64,000 nucleotides of DNA from Dipteris shenzhenensis. Its lineage: Eukaryota > Polypodiophyta > Polypodiopsida > Gleicheniales. The stretch lies in NCBI GenBank assembly GCA_047967505.1, contig CM106538.1; one strand, given 5' to 3'. The position numbers and the translations under genes are program-made. Of the stretch, positions 10,493 to 19,476 are shown piece after piece; position 1 is the stretch's first letter; every line of letters begins with the position of its first letter. The notes beneath the pieces are model-generated. The model worked only from the letters and a program-made list of their open reading frames with translations, did no database searches and had not been told where the DNA came from.

Positions 10493-11250
10493 ACACCAGA
10501 GGCCTGTGAGACCCTGCTCACGGAGATACATAGTTTCCGTGAGCGTGAGATGGAGCTGGCTCGCTTTGCACGAGAGCAGGTCCGCTTCAACCAGGAACAG
10601 AGCCACATCATACAGGAGTAGGCTAGGCGGGGGAGCAGGCGGGTCTTATTCAAGGACTCTGACAGGATATCATGCAACTCCGACAGGAGGTCATAGCCTT
10701 ACACACTGCCTTAGGGAGTACCCCGGTGGTCGAGGCACAGATTGCGAGCATGCAATCTGCTATTGAGGAGACTTTCAGATGGGTTGACGTGGCCAAACGG
10801 GAACCCACAAGGGTCACCGTTTCGGCTACCTGATGGAGCAGCAGCAGAGAGCCAGTAAGGCTCTCAACATCAGAGTACGTGGGATCCCACGCACTGAGGC
10901 TACACTGATGGTAGATGCGACTGCGTTCGTGACCACTACCCTAGGTGTGGCTGAGCACAGGATAGAGAGGGCATGGCGGGTGGGGAGAGATCCCAACCGA
11001 GAGCAACCCCTGATCATATGATTTCATGACACTCAGGCACGACTTTCAGCTCTACGACACAGGTCAGTCCTTTGAGATCAGCCAGCGATCTCTATGGATG
11101 AGGACCTCACACCTCTACAGGTTGAGGAGAGGCGCTCTTTGCTGCAGCAGTAGGATCAGGCCCGGAAGGAGGGAAAGCGGGCAGTGGTACGAGAGGGACG
11201 CCTTCTTACAGGCTCCCGTAGGACACCTGCCTCCTCCCCTACATAGGAAA
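10493..11250 (+). pseudogene. LINE-B ORF1: coiled coil, RRM-like domain, C-terminal domain
   Basis: Pieced across frames. 10493-10620 gives a charged helical segment (ETLLTEIHSFREREMELARF). 10660-10800 continues as heptad-like sequence (LRQEVIALHTALG). 10833-11020 reads ALNIRVRGIPRTEATLMVDA and ends RAWRVGR, like the RRM of L1 ORF1p. 11020-11250 gives DLTPLQVEERRSLLQQ and QARKEGKRAVVREGRLL, like the C-terminal domain that follows the RRM. Inferred to be a trimeric RNA chaperone. The same layout is seen at 43474-44342 and 31525-32000. Several stops and frameshifts. Confidence 0.65.
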
Positions 11251-11261
11251 GCGGGGTTTAT

Positions 11262-12999
11262 GAGACTCAGATATCCAAGACCCTATCCTGCACCATTTGG
11301 AACTGTAATGGTACCTTATGGTCAGAACCAGAGAACTTCTCGGAATCCTATATAGGCCATGACATAGTCTTCTATACAGAGATACATCAGAGTCCAGAAC
11401 GCCCTCTTCCAATCCGGATATATATGGGAGTTTGCCTACAGAGATGAGACGAGGGGTACAGGAGGAGTTCGAGGTTCAGGTGGAGTTGTAGTCCTTTTCA
11501 GATCCACACTTTGGGGGATCATTTCAGTAGAGTAGAGAGACACACATTCTAGATTTCTTTGGATTCGGATACAACACATGGACAGCCAGGATCTGTTTGT
11601 TGCTGTTTGCTACTTCCCCCCGGAGACCTCCCACTTTGCTAGAGATATTCGAGGTGATGATGAGACATCCCCATTTGTTGCCCTTTATTAGTCCATCGTT
11701 GACTTTTCTAGCCACGGAGAAGTCCTACTACGGGTTTTGGCTGACAGGCGAGGTCCATTCTCATCCTATGGGCAGGCCCTATCAGACCTAGGTAGGATAC
11801 ATGATCTCATTATCTATAATGGTCTTGACAGATGGCTCGCTTCAGGTGGTTTCACATGCTTTCCACATGGGGGGGGCTCCAGTGTTGTTGATTACATCAT
11901 GGGATCCCCTGTCTTCACATCTCGCATTACTGACTTCACTGTAGCACCTCTCCCCCCAGGGGCTGATCATACATACCTTTTCTTTCGCATCACCTCCTCC
12001 CTTCGCACAGCACCTTCCACCCCACTCAGTGCTTACTCCACTTACCACGATATACACTTTGATCGGGATCTCTCACCTTCTTACTCTGGCCGTCTGTACA
12101 TACTTCTTGCTTATATTGACTTCATACCCCTTTTAGAGGATCGTGCTGCGCTTGTCACCCACTCACTACACGAGGCTGCCATTCACGCTTTTCCCCACAC
12201 CACCTGCTCCACCCGCCCACCACCCCCTAGAACCGTACCCTGTAATAGTTGGTACGATGATGAGTGTAAGGCCTTACACCGTCAACTCAGATTCGAAACC
12301 AAAAACAGTCTTCCGAGTGCACCAGATACGCTACGTGAATACCGTAGATTGGTATGGAGGAAGAAACTAGACTTCGTTCGTCAAAACGAGGAGGAGCTAC
12401 TGAACATTTTGTTTAGTAATGACTCTAAGGACTTCTGGCGGAGATTTCTAGAAGGACGGTCCCCTCCGCCACTCACTGACACCCAGATCTGGTTTGATTA
12501 TGCACGCACACTTTATGACATCCCAAATCAGCTAGTCCCTAGCCTCTCACACATGCCTCGTCCCACATCTTGCACCCTCTTCACTAGAGGAGGGGTAAAG
12601 GACGCTGTAATGAAACTTCATAATGGCGGAGCGAAGGATCATGAGGGACTATGCACTGAGTTCATTGCATATGGGATTAACCTCCTAGCCCCCATCTTAG
12701 CAAAGCTTTTTAATGAAGCGGTTTGTTTGGGATTTCCACACACTTGGACCATTAATACTATCTCACCGATCCACAAGGCAGGGGATCCCATGAGCCCGGA
12801 GAACTACAGGACCATTATGATTGGACATGTCATGTCCAAGATTTATGCATCAGTACTTGACTCCAAGGTTAGCAGACTTGCAGAGTGTCGAGGACTCAGA
12901 GCAGCAGGACAGGCCGGATTCCGGCGTGATCATGGAACCATGAACCACATTCTGACGCTCATATGTATCATCGAGGATTCCACACACTTGGACCATTAA
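11262..12999 (+). pseudogene. LINE-B ORF2, endonuclease and N-terminal RT
   Basis: The endonuclease begins near 11280 (CTIWNCNGTL, then DIVFYTEIHQSPE carrying the catalytic Glu). The open frame 11737-12999 contains DLIIYNGLDRW, GGGSSVVDYIMGS and GADHTYLFFRI, the terminal His-containing endonuclease motif. The linker reads FWRRFLEGRSPP. RT starts near 12590 with GVKDAVMKLHNGGAKDHEGL and proceeds through [29 protein letters not shown] and GQAGFRRDHGT. The frame is broken at 12978 by the tandem duplication. Confidence 0.85.
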
Positions 13000-13220
13000 T
13001 ACTATCTCACCGATCCACAAGCCAGGGGATCCCATGAGCCCGGAGAACTACAGGACCATTATGATTGGACATGTCATGTCCAAGATTTATGCATCAGTAC
13101 TTGACTCCGAGGTTAGCAGACTTGCAGAGTGTCGAGGACTCAGAGCAGCAGGACAGGCCGGATTCCGGCGTGATCATGGAACCATGGACCACATTCTGAC
13201 ACTCATATGTATCATTGAGG
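12734..13220 (+). repeat. Tandem duplication, 244-bp unit, inside LINE-B RT
   Basis: TTCCACACACTTGGACC at 12734 recurs at 12978, and the segment through CTCATATGTATCAT is repeated almost exactly. 244 is not divisible by three, so the RT frame is shifted. Third fingers-domain motifs are therefore present twice. Confidence 0.9.
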
Positions 13221-14704
13221 AGGCGAGGTCACGGAAGGAGAGGGTTTATTGTTACTTTGTGGATTTTCGCAAGGCATTTGACACGGTCCTGAGAGCCCGC
13301 CTCATATGGCGCCTACAGGACTTGGGTTATGAACAAGAGATCATTTGGGCTGTCATGGCACTTTACGAGAGAGTTTTTGGTAGAGTTCGGGCAGGATCCG
13401 GGTGGACAGACGAGATCATAAGTACCATCGGGGTCAAACAAGGGTGTCCTTTGTCGCCTACCTTGTTTGGCCTCTACATTGATGAGCTTGAGACAATGAT
13501 GCAAACACAGGGGGGTGTAGGTTGCTCTCTTGTGGGCACGTTGATCAAGATTTTGCTCTATGCAGATGACGTGGCTCTCTTATCTTCCTCAGCAGAGGGG
13601 CTTCAGAGACACCTAGACACACTACAGTCCTTTTGTGAGTCTCATGATTTGAAGGTCAACCTGGGTAAAACCAAGGTCATGATCTTCAATACATCTCGAG
13701 CCATCATGCGTCAGCAGCAGTTCACATTTGCGGGGTTATCTGTTGAGATAGTTTCATCATACACTTATCTTGGGGTTATCTTCTTCGGACGAAGCTTCAC
13801 TATGAGACCCGCGATGCAGGCACGCTTGAGTAGAGGGTATGCCTCATTGGCCAGGCTAGAGAGGCAGTGCTTCCGCTCACACTTTCAGGATCCATGCACT
13901 AAGGGGTTGCTTTTTGACTCCTTGGCTCGCCCAGCGGGGATTTACGGCAGCCCTTGTTGGGGGCCAGACTTGTCGAATACAGAGTGGGCCCGTGTGGAGC
14001 GGCTACAAGTTCTCATGCTATCACGGATGATTTGTGGTAAGTCATCCGTTTCTCACCAGATCATTCAGGCTGAGTTTGGGTCACCCCCTTTACAGCTAGA
14101 TGTTGCATTTCAGGTCATCACATATTTGTACCGAGTTAGGGAATATGGGGATGATACCTCGGGGCATAGCAGGCTACCATGGATAGCTCTATCCTCTTCT
14201 ATGGCACTTGCAGCAAGAGGAGATCAGAGGTGATGGTATGCACGTACAGAGAGATGGTTTGAGCGATTGGGGCTCCACATGGATAGACTACCTCCCTTTC
14301 AGTATAGCATGGAGGCTCCGTTCTCTCCCCTCTTATCACACGAGGTCAACCTGGTTATCCGTAAGGATCTACTACAGCTACACACTTTTCGGACCTGGTT
14401 GGAACCGAGTGAACTCCCAGTGAAGCTTAGCTTCTACAGAGATCACTTCTTACATATCACAGCGGAGGGTTTCATTGACCCACCAAGATACACACAGATT
14501 CACCTACCCCACTCGATGAGGATCTCTCTTGGGCAGTTTCGGGTCTCTTCACACAGACTTCACATCGAGAGCGGCAGAGCAGAGCGACTATCTATGGAGC
14601 GGCGCTTATGCACACTATGTGACATACAGGAGGTTGAGACACAGGAGCATTTCATCTCGAGGTGTCCTGTGTACAATGAGATCCGAGGAGTTATGGGATT
14701 TTAG
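13034..14704 (+). pseudogene. LINE-B ORF2, RT catalytic core and C-terminal zinc motif
   Basis: The open frame 13034-14233 starts inside the second duplicate and carries VDFRKAFDTV (first catalytic Asp), [32 protein letters not shown] near residue 175, and [19 protein letters not shown] interrupts GDQR..WYAR at about 14232. The C-terminal region (14267-14704) has [36 protein letters not shown] and a zinc motif CTLC-x9-H-x4-C (spacing CX2CX9HX4C), then CPVYNEIRG. This C-terminal block is conserved in every LINE-B copy in the window. The zf-RVT family is the nearest known comparison. Confidence 0.85.
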
Positions 14705-14769
14705 CCCATTTCCTCTCCTACCGAGACCAGCGGTGTTTGGATGGGTAGGGGAGTCCGTTTGGTGGCCCC

Positions 14770-14836
14770 ACCCTTGCCTTTCGTTGTATCTGGTTTTTTT
14801 AATCTCATAGATGTGAATAAACTTTCTTTCTCTCTC
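14770..14836 (+). other. LINE-B copy 1 3' terminus
   Basis: TTGTATCTGG, then CTCATAGATGTGAATAAACTT followed by TTCTTTCTCTCTCTC. A shorter version of the family 3' block; the GTCTTCCGAAGAC element seen in other copies is missing here. Confidence 0.75.
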
Positions 14837-14849
14837 TCTTGCACCCTCT

Positions 14850-16900
14850 TCACAACCCAGGGAGTCACCCACGCAGCGCTTAAGCTTCACAATGGCTGAG
14901 CTAAGGATCATGAGGGCCTATGCACAGAGTTTGTTGCCTATGGCATCAAAACTCTAGCCCCCATCCTGGCAACGCTGTTCAATGAAGCTGTCTGCCACGG
15001 GTTCCCCAGAGCCTGGACCCTGAACACTATCACACCCATCCACAAAGCAGGAGATCCCATGGATCCAGGGAATTACAGGACCATCATGATTGGACATGTT
15101 ATGTCTTAAGATCTATGCATCAGTGTTAGATGGCGAGGTCAGTGGTCGCGCAGAGGTATAGGGGCTCAGGGCATCCGGACAGGCCCGTTTCAGGGCGGAT
15201 CACTTGACTTACGATCACATTTTTACATTAGAGGGATCATTGAGAAGGCCAGACACAAGAGACAGAGAGTATATTGTTGCTTTGTGGATTTTTACAAGGC
15301 ATTCGATACCGTTCCCCGTGCCCGACTCATCAGACGCCTGCAGGAGTTAGGCTACGACTCGGAGGTTATCTGGGCAGTAGTAGCTCTCTATGAGCGGGTG
15401 ACGGGCCAGGTCAGGATTGGCACCAGCTGGACCCCAGAGATCACGAGTACTATCGAAGTCAAACAAGGATGTCCCTTGTCACCGACTCTATTTGGCGTCT
15501 ACATCGACGAGCTCGAGACCACCATCAGGACACTCGGAGGTGCAGGCTACTCTCTTGCGGAGGCTGTCATCTAGATTCTCCTATACGCAGACGATGTAGT
15601 ACTACTATCCTCTTCTGCTACTGGTCTTCAGCAACACCTGGATGGACTTCAGGTCTTCTGTGATACACATGACTTGAAGGTCAACCTTGGGAAAACCAAG
15701 GTGATGATCTTCAACACTTCCATACCCGCTATGCACCGAGAGTAGTTCCTCTTCGCCGGCAACCCTGTTGAGATAGTTGACTCTTACACATACTTGGGCG
15801 TTGTCTTCTTAGGCCCGATCTTCATGATGCGCCCGGCCATGCAGGTCAGGATCAGCTGGGGCTACGCCGCTCTTGCCAGGCTGGAGCAATAGTGCTACCA
15901 CTCCCACTTCCAGGACCCGCGGACCAAGTCTCTCCTTTTTGATTCTTTGGTCCGCCCAGCAGGCATGTACGATAGCCCGTGGTGGGGAGCCGACCTTTCA
16001 GACACAGAGTGGGCTTGAGTCGAGCGCCCACAGATACTGATGTTTGCTCGGATGATCCGCAGCAAACCATCGGTACCACACCAGATCATTCTAGCAGAGT
16101 TCGGCGCCTCACCCCTACAGCTCGATGCGGCTTTCCAGGCTATCACTTAGTCAGGGATTTCAGCTCCTCCTCCGACGGTCGCCTCCGCCTACCTTGGCTA
16201 GCCCTATCCTCCTCTATGGCCTTATCCATTGATGGGGACCAGCGATGCTGATATAGTTGTCTTTCCAGTTGGTTCACCCGACTGGGCCTTGACTTAGACC
16301 GGTTGCCTCCTTTTCAGTACAGCCTTGACGCTCCACCATCTCCCATCTCCCCCACTGATTAGGAGGTCAACCGGCTCATTCGAGCGGATCTGCTCCAGCT
16401 CCATACCTGGTGGACATGGTTTCTTCACCCCGAGCTTCCTGTGACGCTCGACTTCTACCGCCGACACTGCCTCTAGATCTCACAGGAGGGCTTCATCACA
16501 CCTCCGGGTTACACACAGCTTCATCTACCACATGCGCTCCGAATCTCCCTCGGTCAGTTTAGGGTTTCGTCACACCGATTACGGATCAAGAGCGGACGCG
16601 CAGAGGGTATCCCATGAGAGGGCCGCCTTTGCCCACTCTGCGACTTGTAGGAGATCGAGTCGGAGGAGCACTTTGCTTTCAGATGTCCTATCTATTATGC
16701 CATTCGAGGCCGGTACCACTGCCTCTTCCGCGACGGATTCGGTCCCCTCCCACACATGTTGGAGTTCCCGGAGCAGCGATGCCTAGCCGCTTTCTTACAT
16801 GAGATGACTCGCCACCGAGATACCTCTCTCCGAGCACGGCGACACGCGCAGCACACACAACGTGAGGACACCCAATGGCCCATCACTGATTTCTTCTAGT
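14850..16900 (+). pseudogene. LINE-B copy 2 ORF2 relic (RT to zinc motif)
   Basis: The longest clean piece is 15284-15574 ([36 protein letters not shown]). The same frame continues past TAG at 15572, 15743 and 15890, TGA at 16016 and TAG at 16148, with RT motifs aligned throughout ([14 protein letters not shown] near 15580, [13 protein letters not shown]). A second frame then carries RLPWLALSSSM, TAGs at 16360 and 16474, and the zinc motif CPLC-x9-HFAFRC near 16630-16685. All the stops I located from 15572 on are TAG or TGA; several are at sites where sister copies have CAG, CGA or TGG. Confidence 0.8.
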
Positions 16901-17344
16901 CACAGGATACCTCTCCTCAATCTAGCTGACGATGCAGACGTGAGCGAGAGCCAGAGCCACGACAGCTGCGCTAGCAGACAGACTCACACATCCGGGTCCA
17001 TGACATCTCGTCTCTGCTCTCTGCCTGCCCCACCGGGGTTACCGTTGCCCTCATCCACAGGGCCACCCGTCGCCCCCGACGACCGAGCTCGACTAGGCCG
17101 CATGACGTCAGAGGCCAATCATCTATTGCAAGGTTTTTTCCGGCCTCCCATTTGACGGCCCCTCTATGATTGGTCTCTGACGATCACCACCTACATATAT
17201 ATATTGTATCTCCCCCCTCTCCTCCATTTTTGGTGCCCCCCCCTTCGTTTTTGTATCATCTGGAGGTAGACACATATTTTTTGTATCAGGACTAGACACA
17301 CCGTCCTTCATAACCTCTTTTTTGTAGAAACGGTTGGCTGGCCC

Positions 17345-17459
17345 GTTTTGAGACCGCCACCGTTATGCTCATTGTATCAGTTATCTTTAGTCTCATAGAC
17401 CTTCACGGTCTCCCGAAGACTTTAATAAACTTTCTTTCTTCTTTCTTTCTCTCTCTCAT
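17345..17459 (+). other. LINE-B copy 2 3' terminal block
   Basis: ATTGTATCAG, TCTCATAGACC, GGTCTCCCGAAGAC, then TTAATAAACTTTCTTTC and TC repeats. Matches the family 3' block at 19090, 36000 and, on the other strand, 30870 and 36440. Confidence 0.8.
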
Positions 17460-19190
17460 AGAGGACCGTGCTGCCCTAATTAGTCGCATACTCCACGAGG
17501 CTGCCCTCCAAGTCTTTCCCCACACCACATGGTCCACTAGACCACCACCTCTTGGTTCTGTACCCTGCAACAACTGGTACGATGCGGAGTGCAAGGCTTC
17601 TCGTCGACAACTCCGACTTGAAACTAGATGTCATCTCCCGAACACACCAGACACGGTACATAAGTACTGACGTCTCGTACGTCAGAAGAAGCAGGCATTT
17701 CTTCGTCGAAATGAGGAGGAGGTGCTGAACATCTTGTACAGCAACAACTTTGAGAAATTTTGGCGGAGATTCCTTGAGCGTAGGTCTCCATCACCCCTCA
17801 CTGACACAAGAGTTTGACACACATATGCACGCCATCTTTATGATGTCCTACACCAGCCTACTCCAGATCTCACACACACCTCGCTCCACCACTTGCACGT
17901 TGTTCACCAGATGGGGACCATCACATATCTACACCAGGTTAGATCATAGGGGGATTGCACATCAGGGAGACAGAGGTTGCCATGGTTGGCTCTCGATTCC
18001 TCCATGAGGTTGGCAACAGAGGGAGACGAGCGAGGCTGGTATGCACGGACTCACAGATGGTTTGTGAGACTGGGGTTTCACATCGATAGGATACCTCCTT
18101 TTCAGTACAGTTTGGATGCCCCCCCCGGTACTCCCACCCACCATTCCGATCGGGCCACACACCAACCAGGTCATTTGAGAGGATCTCCTGCAGCTACACA
18201 CCTTTAGGACCTGGTTCTAAAGGTGTGCAGCTACACACCTTTAGGAGCTTCCAGTGAAGCTGAGCTTCTACAGAGATCACTGTCTTCGTATTTCAGAGGA
18301 GGGATTCATCACACCACCGGGATACACTGAGCTACACATGCCTCACTCACTACGGATCTCCATCGGACAGTTTCGGATATCATTGCACCGCCTCCGCATA
18401 GAGAGCGGTAGAGCAAAGGGGATCACTAGGGAGCATCGCAATGCACATTGTGCGACTGTCAGGAGGTTGAGTCGGAGGAGCATTTTATTTTTAGGTGCCC
18501 AGTGTACTACAAGATCTGAGGTCGCTACCATTGTCTCTTCAGAGACGGCTTCGGGGCCCTTTCCATATTCCTCGCCTACCTAGATCAGAGATGCCTCGCG
18601 GCCTTCATTCACGAGGGGGTTTGACACAGAGAGTATTTTGGGGTTTGGCAACACCACCATACACCTCTCAGAGCAGGATCACAGAGTTATTCCCATCGAG
18701 TGATATTAATCATCCAGTCTCTAGCCGCAGACATCACAGAGATAGAGACCCCGACCCGACGACTGCAGCACGACACATGAGGCATCGAGGGGACACACAG
18801 ATCACTCTGGGGGACCTCCTGTCACTGTTTAGACCCGGGACACGTCCCACGGGAGTCACGGTGGCTTTGGTCTTGAGTCGAGCCTCCTACGGCACCCGTT
18901 GACAGATGCCAACATCCCATCACCAGCTATGCTCCAGCCAGGGCGACATGACATACAGAGGATTCAGCTCAGTCTTTTTCCTTTTCATTGTCACACCGAG
19001 ATGTATTTGACTATGTATGATCAGACTTAGGACTCAGCACGGGCGATGATGCTCGTTTAGTAGCTCCACCCTTATCGTGGTTTGTATTAGGTTTTCTTTC
19101 AGTCTCATAGACCCATCGGTCTTCCGAAGACTCTAATAAAATTTCTTTCTTTCTTTCTTTCTCTCTCTATCTCTCTCATGCTACTATTTG
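17460..19190 (+). mobile_element. LINE-B copy 3, lacking most of RT
   Basis: Begins in the endonuclease/linker region (EDRAALISRILHEAALQVFP) straight after the tail of copy 2. Reads through CNNWYDAECKASRRQLRL and EEEVLNILYSNN to about 17920, then jumps to post-RT sequence near 17970 (GCHGWL, GWYARTHRWFVRLGFHID). The RT core is missing. 18254-18583 carries the conserved [17 protein letters not shown] block and zinc motif remnants. 3' UTR and tail end at about 19185, after which ABCA intron sequence starts. Confidence 0.8.
19070..19185 (+). other. LINE-B copy 3 3' terminal block with (TTTC)n
   Basis: TTGTATTAGGTTTTC, TCTCATAGACCCATC, GGTCTTCCGAAGACTC, TAATAAAATTTCTTTC and TC repeats. GTCTTCCGAAGAC is a near-palindrome able to form a short stem. 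Confidence 0.85.
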
Positions 19191-19381
19191 AGTTATGTGA
19201 GTAACGTTTGCCATGTAAATTATGTAGAGGCATACTTAATAATTTTCTATTTATATCTATGATGATAAAATGCAAGCAGGATTTTATTTTCTTCTCTTTT
19301 GATAACCTTTAATAGTCTAAGCGGCTAATAGAGAACGTGATCTTTGTTAGGTCTCAAAATTTTCAGGCTGAATTCATACAG

Positions 19382-19476
19382 CATACAAATCATTTTCTAT
19401 TTTGTTTACATCAACCTGCAAATAGCATTGGGCTTTCTTGCTTCAACAATCTTCTCAAATATGAAAACTGCCACTG
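19382..19476 (+). CDS. ABCA: ABCA exon a (transmembrane)
   Basis: Acceptor ...TTCATACAG; donor GTATGG. One leading base completes the previous codon. Encodes [18 protein letters not shown] and then SNMKTATV across the junction, matching a conserved membrane span of plant ABCA proteins. Confidence 0.85.

Larger units (their letters stand above)
10441..14836 (+). mobile_element. LINE-B copy 1, longest + strand member
   Basis: ORF1-like coiled-coil/RRM protein (10493-11250), APE endonuclease (11262-12000), YADD reverse transcriptase (12590-14230), C-terminal zinc motif (to 14704) and an AATAAACTTTCTTTC tail at 14816-14836. Different from LINE-A in RT motifs (YADDVALL rather than FADDT) and in its tail. 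Broken by stops in ORF1, a 244-bp tandem duplication and frameshifts. The 5' limit is uncertain. The next LINE-B copy begins immediately after the tail. Confidence 0.85.
14837..17459 (+). mobile_element. LINE-B copy 2, 5'-truncated, chained to copy 1
   Basis: Starts abruptly at TGCACCCTCTTCACAAC, equivalent to about 12570 in copy 1, immediately after the TC-rich tail of copy 1. Runs through RT, C-terminal zinc motif and 3' UTR to a tail with CCCGAAGACTTTAATAAAC and TTTC repeats at 17419-17459. GC-richer than the intron sequence near ABCA. Confidence 0.85.

Noticed and set aside
15284-16150. Stops mostly TAG/TGA in a conserved frame, suggesting recoding or suppressed stops
   Set aside because: Sister copies have CAG/CGA/TGG at several sites, and the ABCA gene uses TGA as its normal stop; deamination explains it.
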